Source: Whitmania pigra (lineage: Eukaryota; Annelida; Clitellata; Hirudinida; Haemopidae). Taken from it: a stretch of DNA of 64,000 bases. Each line of letters starts with the position of its first letter. The first letter of the stretch is position 1. Shown piece after piece: positions 31,921-42,773 of the stretch. A program made the position numbers and the translations under genes. The notes beneath the pieces were generated by a model. That model was not told the origin of the DNA, did no database searches, and was given only the letters and a program-made list of their open reading frames with translations. Location of the stretch: NCBI GenBank assembly GCA_021613335.1, contig JAJTWR010000437.1, positions 434,001 through 498,000 on the forward strand. The letters run 5' to 3'.

Positions 31921-33108
31921 GGGTATGAAGAGGCCTTCAGCCTGCTTCCATTCATCGCTAACTGTGCCCGCTAGCCATGCTTTTTCTTTTTGAAGACATT
32001 TCGTAGGTTTTGGGCATTTTTTGATATACCAGATAGGGAATTCCGTTGGCTCGTGGCGCAGATTTGTTCCTAGCCTTTCCCACAATTCCTCTAATTTCCT
32101 CGAGCGAAGGAGTGGTCATGTCAAAGGGGCCGGCCGCAGAGAAACCGCCGAGATGTCCATCCTTTCGGGCAGTGGCACGCTGCTCAACGCGTCACTGTAT
32201 GTCTGGGTGAGATGTTCTTCCAGCTCAAGTCTTGAAGAGCTGAGAGCTCCTGACTTTGGTGGATCTAACAACGACCTGTCGTACTTGTATGGATCTTTGA
32301 AGAAACTGGCTCTTGCACGGCGTCTCTGGTATTTCTTCTGTCTGAGCCTTTCAGCACGGCGCAAGTCAGCCGCACATTCCTTGACCTCTCTCTACAAGAC
32401 TGAGAAATCCTCTCTTTGATCGTCACCCGCCTCTCTCCACGCCGACGAAGTATTTTTTTCTTTTGTCTGATGTGCTGAATTTTTCTCTGTCTTTGGCTCT
32501 GAAATTTTGTCTCCTCGGGACGTTTGGGTGGTAATTGTCCGAACTTTTCTAGTTAGATGTTGTAGATGCAATCTGTGAACATCTTCATCAAACTTTCTTT
32601 CTTTGTGAGCTTTCTCAATCCTTGTCCCAACGTCCGATTTAACTCGTTCCATGATGTCTTTCCTCTGCTCGATGAGAATTTGATCTTTGTCTTGTGGACT
32701 CGAATCTGGGGATGAACTCGAAGCACACACGGAACTGTGGTTGGCACTGCCCATTCTTCTTCCATGAATCTTTAATCCCTTCTTCTACAGCTACATCTGT
32801 ACACTGCGCTGGCACTGTCCGAGGCGTGTTCTGAATCCGTTGTGAAGTTGGATCGGTTTCCATGTAGTAATTGGTGGACTCGTCAATCTCCCTCTCCTTT
32901 CGACTGGAGTCCTGAGGCATGTTCTTTTTATTGGTGTTATAGCTGGTGTTTTGGCACCATAGCTGATCCAGTAGCGCCCTCGTCTTTCCGAGATGTCGCC
33001 CGTCTTTCCGAATTGTCACCAGTCTTCCCTTGTTGCCAATCGGTCTGTTCCCGAGCGTCAAATGCCACATGCATCAGTGTAATGATAGCTGAAACTCTTT
33101 CCGATCTT
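31921..33108 (-). mobile_element. REL LINE fragment, 5' part only
   Basis: It starts at about 33108 with GGATTCCTGCCGAAG, the second half of the terminal module, then TTTGACGCTCGGGAACAG, matching the 5' UTR of the 18.2-kb element. Frames: 33070-32639, 32754-32392 and 32364-32116; the last contains 'ASFFKDPYKYDRSLLDPPKS' and 'EEHLTQTYSDAL', homologous to the linker before RT. The RT starts ('EFPIWYIKKCP', 'DEWKQAEGLF') and stops at 31921, so the 3' three-quarters are gone. Frames are broken. Confidence 0.82.
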
Positions 33109-33720
33109 CGGCAGGAATCCTTCTTTGATTTTGTTATTCATCAACTTCACTAGACCTACCTTTTTTCCAGTCAAAGCACGCGCTCCATCGGCTGTTACAC
33201 TTGCCATCTTGTTCCACACCAACCCAGTTCTTTCAGCACAGTTCTCAACAGAATAAATCCTGGCCTCTGGTTGTGTCTTTGAGTAGCTCAACACTAAGTA
33301 ATTCTTCAGTAAGCTCGAAACGAGTGTTTGTTCTCCATATAAATACTAATTATTGTACTGTGTTCTGTGCATCGGTACTTTCGTCCAACGCAAGAGAGTA
33401 CCCCAAAAAGTCTTTGCTTGCATCTCAAAGTTGGTGCATCAAATTGTCACTTATCTTTTCAATACGCCTGACTACATTTATTCTTGATAAAGAAATGCTG
33501 TCAATTTTGTTTTCTGTTCAGGACACATAATGCTTGCTGCATCTGACAAGCATTCCTTGATGAACATGCCATCAGAAAAAAGGCTTGTTCCGTTTTGCAA
33601 TCTTATGGGACAGCAACAAACTAATATTTTGGAGCCATAAACCATAAAACCAATTTAATATCCCTAGATTCGAATCAAATAGTTGGAATAAAATTTCAAA
33701 AATATAGCGAAACCTCTAAA
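33109..33720 (-). pseudogene. GTF2IRD2/FAM200-type hAT transposase fragment
   Basis: Decayed minus-strand frames read 'GMFIKECLSDAASIM' (about 33570), a degraded middle, then 33294-33120 'VTADGARALTGKKVGLVKLM', text typical of domesticated or mobile hAT transposases of the GTF2IRD2/ZBED5 group. The frame is cut at 33109 by the REL LINE fragment. Confidence 0.72.
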
Positions 33721-33721
33721 C

Positions 33722-34753
33722 CAGGGGTTCCCAACCTGGGAGCCGTGAAGGGGGTCCAGGGGAGCCTTGGAGTACTTTTCAAAAATCAGTCTTGCTCTTT
33801 CATACTGACGTCAGGCGGATGTCCAGAGGGCAGATTTTCAGCCGACTAATCGAACTTCAGATTGAGGTGTCCATGTTCTTACAAGAGAAACAGAGTGACC
33901 TTGGAAGTATATTTTGTCTGCCAGAATTCAGCCTATCACCTGCGTATTTGACTGACATTTTCATCCATTTAAATGAGCTTAACACTAAATTCAGGGTCCT
34001 AACATGACTGTTGTTTATGCTGGTGAGAAACTAGGCTCATTTCGGGAGAAGCTGCCCCTGTGGATCAGAAGAGTGGAGAATAACAATTTTGCCAATTTTT
34101 CAAGGTTAGAAGAGTCTCTGCAACCCAGTCTGGATGCTGCTGGCACCATACCAGCTTCTCTTAGAGGTGACATTTTGGCTCACCTAGGAACTCTGATGGC
34201 ATCATTTCATGACTACTTTATTACGAAAGAGTTGCAGCCTCAGGATGCCTGGGTCAGGAATCCATTTTTGGTTCATTTGGAAAGTGTGGATGATCAGGAC
34301 TTGGCCAAAGATGATCTCATTGATCTGAGGCACAAAGAGTTGCTAAAGAGGGAGTTTCGGGTCAAGAATTTGGCTGACTCCATGATGATACCATACCCAG
34401 TTCTAGCCAAAAGGCCCACGACATCCATCATTCCTTTTGTGACAACCTACCTCTGTGAAGCTGGATTTTCAACCCTGCTGATAATCAATACAAAATCTAG
34501 AAACAAACTTCATGCAAAGGATGACATGAGCGTGGCCGTGTCAAAATCAAAGCCCAGATTCCATCTACTTGTAACCAAGAAGCAGGAGCAATCTTCACAT
34601 TAAAAGTTTGCTTTCAAAACACATTGTTTGGTTCTTTTTTGACAGTAAATTATTGTTCATTATTTTTTTTCTTGAAAAATTTTGGTAGGGGGGCCGTGGA
34701 CCACATTTTTTCCTCTAAGGGAGCCGTGGGCACAAAAAGGTTGGGAACCCCTG
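33722..34753 (+). mobile_element. ZBED5/FAM200-type hAT, internally deleted, 8-bp TSD
   Basis: Terminal repeats CAGGGGTTCCCAACCT and AGGTTGGGAACCCCTG; CTCTAAAC flanks both sides (33714-33721 and 34754-34761). Codes on the plus strand for the last part of a transposase: 33792-34007 'LFHTDVRRMSRG' and 'ELQIEVSMFLQEK', a frameshift near 34000, then 34004-34603 ending with the dimerisation motif 'FVTTYLCEAGFSTLLII' and 'RNKLHAKDDMSVAVSK'. The N-terminal BED finger and most of the catalytic part are absent. Perfect TSD and intact ends point to recent movement by trans-acting transposase. Confidence 0.95.
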
Positions 34754-35119
34754 CTCTAAACAAAGAAAATTAACATCGACATAGAACCGCAACATATAGA
34801 TTATGCGTACGGACCGAAGTTTTCCCACTTGTTCTCGATTGCCGATATGGAATGGTTGACTTCTGACTGTACATAACTCTGTTAACTAAGATCACCTGTA
34901 AGCGCATCTGTAAACGATTAATTTTTCCAAGAATGGCATTCCAGAAAACTATGAAGTTAAAATTTAAGACTCCAGTAACTATGCTGCATCATTTCTGGTT
35001 CAGGTAGCATAGTTTAGTCCTCCGATAATTTGTCCAACGTGGCTGGCAGACACGTGATGCGTCTGATGTAGCCGATGCAGTCATTCTGTGACCGACTTAT
35101 TACCCTTGTTCGGTTATTA

Positions 35120-35357
35120 CAATTGTAGCTGAAACTCTTTCCGAGCTCCTGCAGGAATCCTCAGAGAGAAGACCCCTTCTTTGAGCGTTTCGGCCCTTAA
35201 ATCCTCTGACACTCTCGGGGTTGGGCCGCACCCGCTGATCAGACGGGTGTCCTTGCAGGTGATGTGATGACCAATCTTGACAAGTCAACGAGCAGAGATA
35301 CAACGCACAATCCAGCAACTTGAACAACCGACGAAACTCACGACAACCACTGCCGTC
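35120..35357 (-). mobile_element. 5'-truncated REL LINE 3' end with 11-bp TSD
   Basis: TTCGGTTATTA occurs at 35109-35119 and again at about 35358-35368. Between them, on the minus strand, is a copy of the REL LINE 3' end: hairpin CACCCG/CGGGTG (35249-35229), CGGCCC pairing with GGGCCG, 'CTCTGAGGATTCCTG' and GAGCTCGGAAAGAG. It corresponds to about 22260-22407, with further upstream UTR. Target duplication plus 5' truncation fits ordinary target-primed insertion. Confidence 0.75.
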
Positions 35358-35378
35358 TTCGGTTATTAATATAATGTT

Positions 35379-35484
35379 GTATATAATACGAACATAAAAA
35401 GCCTCATTTGTAAGCCTCATTTTGCCGCCCCTGTACTTTTCGCCCGAGGACATATGTACCCCCCACCCCTAGCTACGCCACTGC
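35379..35484 (-). repeat. hAT 5' terminus
   Basis: The minus strand starts CAGTGGCGTAGCTAGGGGT and continues 'GTACATATGTCC' and 'AAAATGAGGCTT', matching the left end of the complete element at 54388. It is probably the 5' end of the ZMYM-type hAT whose 3' end lies at 28989. Confidence 0.65.
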
Positions 35485-35610
35485 CCTACTGGTATTATCC
35501 ATGTTAAGCTTTTTTGGGCATAAAATAAATTAAATATTAAATAAATAGAACGATTTATAAAATTGTTGCAGTGCAAAATCACACATTAAATAGCATGCTT
35601 TCTGAGTATT

Positions 35611-38600
35611 TTAGCATTTTCTCCTTTCCAATTCCTCTTGAAAGAACTGAAACATGGATTCCATGCATTTCTCTGATATGAATTCATTGTTTCTGTCACC
35701 TGAAAGAAAACACAGTTATTTCAACAATAAAAAATAAATAATACAATGATAACACAATAATGACACAATGATAATGCTCTGAAATATGGTAAGGAAACAA
35801 GATGAAATATACATAAAAGCATTGAATTAGATTTTTGCAATGAGAGTGGTCCTTCAACTTGTTGAAAAATAAATATATGTTCTAAATCACCAAACCTGCT
35901 GACACTCTAAGGACAACATCTTCAATTGATGACCAATAATCAGACTGCACAGTATTCAACTCATTTTCACTGGGCACCCAGTTTTTGGCATGCTGCAATA
36001 AATGTAAAAGTATTTTATGATGATCCTGCCATCACATCACACAATTCAAAATGTAAAAGTTAATTTAAAGATCATCTCGAGACACAACAACATTCTAAAA
36101 TTTATCTCTGAACATTTCAATATTAAAACTGAGTCTAAATTTTTCTTCAAACTCTATCCAAATTACATTTAATACAATTAAAAATTCACTTATTTGATAA
36201 AAGTTAATTATATGAAGCAATAAATATAATAAGCAAATATCTTCATTAATGAACGTTATGAAATGTTAATGATGTTCTTTTTTAAATTATTAAATATTGT
36301 TCTTAGGCCTCTTAAGAGTAGAAGATGTCATCAAAGATTAATCAAACAGTTATGTTATATAATGAGATAATAATAAATGTAAATATTAGAGTATTACATT
36401 AACTTAACATTCTTAAAGATGTTAACCTTTTCAAAAAATTCTGTAATTGTGTTTTTCTTCCAAAACTCATTTGAATGCTCAGAATCACAAAAACCAACTG
36501 CAAAAACTCTTTTGAGAAAGGAACTTGATCTCTGATTGGCCTGTTAAGTTTATGAATTTGTCTATTAATATAATATATTTAGTCTATAATGCCTCTCTTT
36601 ATTTCCAATTCTAGCAAGCAAAAAAAAATTTACAACGAAAATAAGACCAACAAATGAAAACACTGCCAAGTGGAACTGTAGGTCCAAAAGGTTTCTCATT
36701 CCGGATTGGTTACTTATTTGTTTCCCTGTCTATTGCTAAAATGGTGATTGTATGGCATTTGCATATATGACAGTTGCTCACATAGATTATTGCTACATGC
36801 TACAGAGACGTGATTTAAGCATTTTCCAGTCCCCAGGGGGGGCAAATTCTTGCAAAGAATGAGGAGATGACCTTTTTTGCATCTGATCATTGGCCTCCAT
36901 TGCCTCCTTAAAATTAATTCCCTGTTGCGTAAGTAGACTATTGCTCAAATGGCAATTGCACATACTCAAATTTTTGAGTAGTTTAATTTAAATTTTTTGA
37001 ATTTGTTTTATTTATCATAGGCATTTGAAAATAATGCTGTGATGATAACTATCATTAATTATATTTAGTTAAATTAAGTCCCAACTGTTATATTGTTCAG
37101 ATCACAAATAAGACAAAGTTGAAAAGTGTGAGTTCATTAACAAGTAAACAAGTTAATACTTCATAGTCACTAAATGTGATAGACAGTACAAGCAATCATC
37201 CAAGACTATTTATATTTATCACATTCTATTGTTCATTATTCAAAACATCCAAGCCAAAACTAATTGTTTATTAGTCTAGTTTATTAAATTAATGAGTTTT
37301 ATCTACAGCCCTGAGCTATAATTTACCAACCATAACTTCCATTTTGTGTATAACTTGCAATTTGGAAAATATGTTAAAAATTATTAAAGCATTGAAAATA
37401 AAATTCTGCATGAATTACAATTGAGACCATTCAATTATTCAAATTTAAAATAAAATATCATCAATACCAGTGAAACTGTCATAGCTCCCCCATAACTGTG
37501 TGCCATGATAGCAATATGTTTGGCTTTCACTCTCTCCATTATGAAGTTGTCCCAAACATACAAAGCATGCTGTTCTGCATCTTCACTTCCCTTTTAATAA
37601 ACACTTCTTCATCAGTAATACAAGATTATTTAAAATTTAAATCAACAGAAATCAAAGAAAATACCCTGACATAACCACGATTAACTTTGTTTTGGCTTAT
37701 GTTTATCAGCAGTACTTCGTAACCTTCTTTGAACGCTTCACAAATGTAAAGAATTGGATTGGCATCCCATAAGGTTCTGTCAAGTTTATGTTTAAAAGAT
37801 AATATTTATAATTACTATTGTAAATGGGTTATTAAAAATGAATGATTAAAATTTTGTTGATCAATTTATAAAATTTTATTTTAATTTATTAAATTTGATT
37901 AATTAAAATGCACCTATATTCCACTCATTTTTAGATGAACTTGTTGCATCACAACTCTGCATTAGTCAGTATACACTAAATATAACCAATCGACCTTAGT
38001 TAGCTAAAACAATCAATCATGTCATACAAACACTTTGAAAATTCATTTATAAAACTGAGAATTAATTTAATTCTAAACAGTAATACACTAATGCTAAATA
38101 ATACAATCAGTCACTTTATAGAAGGCATGGAGGCATACTGCATGCAAGGTTCTATTCTCTTAGCTATTGGTATATCAATCAGAAATCAAATCAACAAATT
38201 GAGTCTTGTAATACTTTAAAAGCGATTATATTTAAATTGAAATACAAATACAAAAAAGATATTAGCAAACAAAATACAATAACAGACTCTACAATGGTCG
38301 CTCACAAAACCTCTCTCGCTCCACATTATGTCAAACTCGTCTGCTCATCTCACTTGCGACATTTCCTGCTCTCTCGTACCCTCTGAGCTCAGCTAAGCTA
38401 AAACTAAGCTCTTGTCTACTTGTCGCCTTACATGCCCTTGCAGGCAAGGTTAATTAATCATGCAAAATGTCTTCCTGCATTTCCAATCATTGACATACAT
38501 GGTCCCAGGCAGATGAGAAAATCGGCAAATCACATTCATCCATATCTCCGAGATGTAAAATAAAGCAACAGAATTAAATAAAATATATGATATAATTACA

Positions 38601-40019
38601 TACAGTCAGGACACGGACACTATGAATACTTTACACAACTTTTTTATGCTCTGCTAACTTTTCTTTGTACATCTCAGCAATCAGTGTCGATTGTGAGTCG
38701 GCTGGGCAAGTCCCGGTTTTGAAGAGCTCTCTATAGCACTGTTCACAGTCCATCATCCTTCTACAATTAAGAGGACATCCTGAACGGGTAATTCTGTGAG
38801 CTAAAGCGACTTTCAAGTCTGTGGAAAGTTTGTCGCTTACAGGCATGTTTGTCCGACATGACAAGAAATTCATTATTGATCATGTTTCAAAACTCTTATG
38901 CCAGTCAATGTCAGTAATGTCTTGGTATTTGAGAGGATGTGCCAAAGGTGATACGTTAGCGACCTACATGAACCTCAGAAAGCAAATTGTCCGCTGCAAT
39001 GAATGCAGTGAACTTTGTTGCCATAGACTATTTTGCCAAGAGCATTTAGTTTGTGTGTATTTTATTAACGTCAATTTCATAAACATTAAGCTTTTAAATA
39101 AAATGGTTGCTTAACTTTCTGCTGATTTGCTTAGCTGCCGTGATATTTTCAATACTAACCATTATCATTCAGGTTCTAAATAGCAAATGATAATGTGGGG
39201 GAAAAGCAAGTAACCAAAAAGAAGACCTTATAAATTAAAATAAATTGAAAAAAAAAAGATTAATCGATTAAAGAAATTTTAATTTATTATTTTCACAAAT
39301 TTAAATTTAAAATTGTATAATGACACTAAATCATTTGGTTGTGTTGGCAGTAATTATTAAATCCTATTATAAATATACCAATTATAAATAGGGTTGCAGA
39401 TTCAATTGATTACTGCCAACTGATTTACAACCAAATGACTTGGTGTCAGTACACCATTTAAGTTTACACATATGGAAATAATAAATAGAAAATAAGATCT
39501 GAACACATCTTCACTCATGAACACATTAACCACCTTCCTGCCTGTTGTCTGGCTCTTGCTGCGCCATTTATAAGGACCAACAATTTGTCATCTGTTTCTT
39601 CTACTTTCTCACTTGCAAAGAAGAAACCCACAGGCTCACTCAGTTCTGCATCAAACTACAAAACAATTAATAAAACAAAAAAAATCTCAAACTTACTTGA
39701 TTTATTTTAGTTTATTCTAAATTGCCATTAACCATGCCAAAATAATTGTAATTGTAATGTGTCAAACTGAATACAACATTACCAAACTTATTCAAAACTA
39801 ACTGGCACAAAGTGCTGAAGCATGTTGTGGTCTTCTTGAATAATTTCATAAATTTTCTCTTCATTTCCATTCTAAAATATAATTCTTTATTTAATTTAAA
39901 TAAATATCAAAATAGCAAAATTCTAGCTAACATAAGAGATTCAATTTTTATTGAGAATTCCTCAAATACTATAAATGTAAATGATTTAATAAACTTACAT
40001 TAAAAACTCGTGATTTCAT
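35611..40019 (-). CDS. ARB2A/FAM172A-like protein, N-terminally shortened paralogue
   Basis: Eight exons: 40019-39999, 39871-39803, 39655-39534, 37776-37665, 37590-37468, 36540-36427, 35992-35896 and 35699-35611. All junctions are GT-AG, phases agree, and the sum is 747 nt (248 aa plus stop). The Arb2 alpha/beta-hydrolase-like fold is recognisable: 'FFFASE', 'LLVLINGA', '[11 protein letters not shown]', the nucleophile-elbow-like '[10 protein letters not shown]', 'CMESMFQFF' at the end. Compared with the neighbour at 47-51 kb it lacks the N-terminal half and has 'NGAARARQQAGR' where the neighbour keeps [17 protein letters not shown]2A acts in the nucleus with Ago2 and splicing factors in mammals. 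Whether this short copy is functional is uncertain; its first exon (7 codons) is the weakest part of the model. Confidence 0.75.
37777..39533. other. long intron of the short ARB2A-like gene
   Basis: Holds two unassigned overlapping ORFs (38631-38873 minus, cysteine-containing 'CPLNCRRMMDCEQCYREL'; 38821-39114 plus) and a foldback MITE at 39305-39460. The matching intron of the paralogue is only 199 bp, so about 1.5 kb of foreign DNA appears to have entered here. Confidence 0.5.
39305..39460. mobile_element. foldback MITE
   Basis: Arms 'ATGACACTAAATCATTTGGT' and, in reverse, 'CTGACACCAAGTCATTTGGT' pair over about 28 bp and extend through GTTGGCAGTAAT / ATTACTGCCAAC. There is no ORF. TA dinucleotides flank both ends, suggesting a Tc1/mariner-type target, which is inference. 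Confidence 0.65.
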
Positions 40020-40985
40020 AAATAAAATAAACCAATGTAATATTACTGTATTTTTATTTGTGCTCCAACTTTCATCTCGATCATCTTTATGATTATCATC
40101 ATTTGCATCTCTAACCAAACTTTCTACAAATTGATCTTTATTTAATCCTGCATTGTATCATGAATAAGAATCAATTGAATAAAATCTAAGAGGAATTCTT
40201 GAAATAAAATGTTATGATTGGAGAATAATAATAATAATGATAATGATAATGACATATGTTAACAGTCACTCCTGTAACAATTAATAATTTCACCTTCTTA
40301 AAATTAGTGGTGATCAACTCTCAATTCCTATTCATTTCTTTAAAAGTGATGTTTTATGTTATTATCTCAATAAATAATATAGATAGACAGACAAATGTTA
40401 ACATCCTTTTAAATATCTCATTGAGGCTCCACTATGAAGGAAGAGATAGGGGGGTAGAGGGGGATTTTCTTCAAAAGTGGACTAATGGGAGGAGAGAGGA
40501 GTGGGAAAAGGTGAAAAAATGGTAATAGCTTTTGCAGAAAATGCATTTTTTTTTAATTTTAAATTTTGAAAATTGTTTTTTTAAAGATTTTATTTCCATA
40601 TTTCAATATTCTGTTATTTATATTTCCACAAAAATTGTGAAAACATTGAATGAGCCCAAAAAAGTCTCAAATTAAGGCAAGCATTTTCATTACAATCTTT
40701 GGTAGATAGAACTAAATCTATCATCAGCAACCAAGACAATTAATATATTACTTACAAATTTTACAGATTGGAACAATAAAATTGCTTATTTTTTAATATA
40801 AATCAAAATTTCCAAATATTTTTGCTTGATCAAAAGCAATTACCCCCCTCCTGTCTGCATTAGTATGCTTTTGAAGGACTCCCACTTGAGGACTTCTTTT
40901 ATGGACGACCCCTAAATGGGTTAAACATCTGATCTGGATTTTAATATTTTAATAATGCATGCAATATATTTTATCTTTGTTAGCT
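40020..40985. other. intergenic, AT rich
   Basis: Contains an (ATA/ATG)n microsatellite at 40227-40252. Nothing coding is recognised. Confidence 0.4.
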
Positions 40986-41567
40986 TTAGTGGTTGTCATT
41001 ATTATCAACATCAAGCTCATTTCTTGCCTTATCATTGTTACCATTTTTTAATTGTTTAATTATCATGTAATCATCAATGTCATCATTACCACAATTATTT
41101 CCAGAAAATCCTCCTCTTTCAGAACAATATTCAATGCAGTTGCTTTCTATTGCAAAAGTTTCATTTTCATAATTCTGACACATGATGTCTAACTGATGAA
41201 GAGTTTGATTATTCGTATCATCCAGTCTACGTTTTCTGTTTTCATTGTCTTCAACAAGTTTATCCAAGCTTTTTACTTTACCTTTATCATTCGATAAGAA
41301 ACTAAATAATTTTTCATTTATGATAATCTTTTCTTTGGTTTTCAAAAGTTCTTGGTTGTGATCCACAATCTGTTGACGTTCTTGAATTTTTGAGTCAACA
41401 AAGGTTTTATATATTCTAATTTTATTGGTTAATATTTCATGTTTCTTAGATTTTAAGAGTTTTTCATCTTCTCTATCTTGACTTTGCCTCTCAAAATATT
41501 CTTCATATTCCTCTTTAAAATCTGAATAAATATAGTTCAGTTTAATGTCTAACAAATTTTTATCCAT
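40986..41567 (-). CDS. coiled-coil protein of unknown function
   Basis: A single 193-codon frame from ATG 41567 to the stop at 40986. Residues 1-130 are strongly charged with heptad character ('FKEEYEEYFERQSQDRED', 'RQQIVDHNQELLKTKEKI', 'KSLDKLVEDNENRKRRLDD'), predicting a long coiled coil. The tail is acidic and asparagine rich ('GNNCGNDDIDD', 'ELDVDNNDNH'), coded by near-repeat sequence. I do not recognise a family. It sits between the short ARB2A-like gene and the second SAM-like gene, all on the minus strand. Length and clean frame in AT-rich DNA argue for a real gene. Confidence 0.55.
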   Translation of the reverse strand: MDKNLLDIKLNYIYSDFKEEYEEYFERQSQDREDEKLLKSKKHEILTNKIRIYKTFVDSKIQERQQIVDHNQELLKTKEKIIINEKLFSFLSNDKGKVKSLDKLVEDNENRKRRLDDTNNQTLHQLDIMCQNYENETFAIESNCIEYCSERGGFSGNNCGNDDIDDYMIIKQLKNGNNDKARNELDVDNNDNH

Positions 41568-41801
41568 TTAGATAGTAATATAACATGCATACTTAAACTA
41601 TATCAGATTTTCTTTACAATTGTCATTTGTTTACCATGATCAGATGACCTTTTTTATTTGTTTATTTTTTAAATTTCTTTATTAAAAAATTCACATATAA
41701 TAAAACAAACGAATAAATAAGCATATAATTCAAATAGTTCAAACAGACGTAACCCAAACATGGAAATGATTTGATTGAGAAAAAGATTTATTAGTTCAAA
41801 T

Positions 41802-42295
41802 CTACTGGTATTTAAAAATGTATTTAGTATTTAACATATACAACATACTTCTAAAAACATATTGCTTAATTTTCCTCCTGTCAATGTCTTGAATTTCAGG
41901 GCAAGAGTCAATTATATCTAAAGACAGAGGCAGGTGATCTGCCTGATTAATATTTAAAGACTTTAGAACAGCGCCATATAAATCAATTTTTTCATCCGAC
42001 TCTCCTTTGAATATTTTTTTGATTACTGTGCAAAGTCTCTGCTCATATTCTAAAATTTAAATTTAACTCAATACTTTTAAGGCAGACCAAACATAAACAA
42101 ACCTTCTCGCAAAGCGAGTAACTTTTTCTTTTCAACATCGTTAAACTTCATGCCAATCAAAAGATCCGTCGAAATGTGATGAATATCTTTCTCAGAATGT
42201 ATACCAATTTCTCCTAGCTGCTCCAAAATACAATGAAGCCTTTCCTTAGAATAACCTTCAAACTCATGCTTAACTATATCTTCCAAACTCATCAT
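41802..42295 (-). CDS. two-exon SAM-like protein, second member
   Basis: Exon 1 is 42295-42103 (donor GAAG|GTTTGT), exon 2 is 42049-41802 (acceptor ATTTTAG|AA); phase 1 matches and the sum is 441 nt (146 aa plus stop). Residues 1-64 resemble the first unit of the gene at 4.8-6.0 kb: 'GIHSEKDIHHISTDLL' and 'VEKKKLLALRE' align with 'GICSVKDLKYLEESYL' and 'VEKKKLLELKE'. The intron falls at the same point, right after this helix. The second unit ('LCTVIKKIFKGESDEK', 'DRRKIKQYVFRSMLY') is more diverged. The 53-bp intron is very short. Shared intron position and phase indicate paralogy; function is unknown. Confidence 0.68.
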
Positions 42296-42773
42296 TAAAT
42301 ATTATTATTACAGCTTAGCAAGTATATTATCACAAAACTAACAGTCTTGCAACATCAAGTCTGCGTCAAATAACGAAACTCGGAGACATGGCTGTGGTTG
42401 GTCCAGTTGTCTGATTCAAGGGAATTCCCAAGATATAGATCTATTGCAACATCAGTCTGACCAATCAGAAAAGTATATGAATATTAATAAGATGAAATTC
42501 CTCACGTAGACATCAACTAAACAATTAATCAGGATGCTCAATTAATAACACATTACGATTCATGATTTAAATTTTTTAATTTACCATTACTAGGTTTGAT
42601 TTGCTTCTCTAGGCGCATCTAAATTTGGTTCTATTCCTTAAAAATTGAAAATAGAAACCATCTAAATTCTTTTTAAATTAAAGTATACGTTTGAAAGAAA
42701 TCGTCTTTTTTGTGTTATCGCTTACTGAGTAATTAACGATATAAGATTATAAGTCTTAACATTTAGCAATGGT

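Noticed and set aside
28989..35484. One single 6.5-kb hAT element
   Set aside because: Both family-specific ends are present, but the flanking octamers CCAAGTTC and CCCTACTG do not match, so unity is unproven.
38631..39114. Overlapping ORFs in the ARB2A-like intron as genes
   Set aside because: Short, on opposite strands, no recognisable domain and no splice partners.
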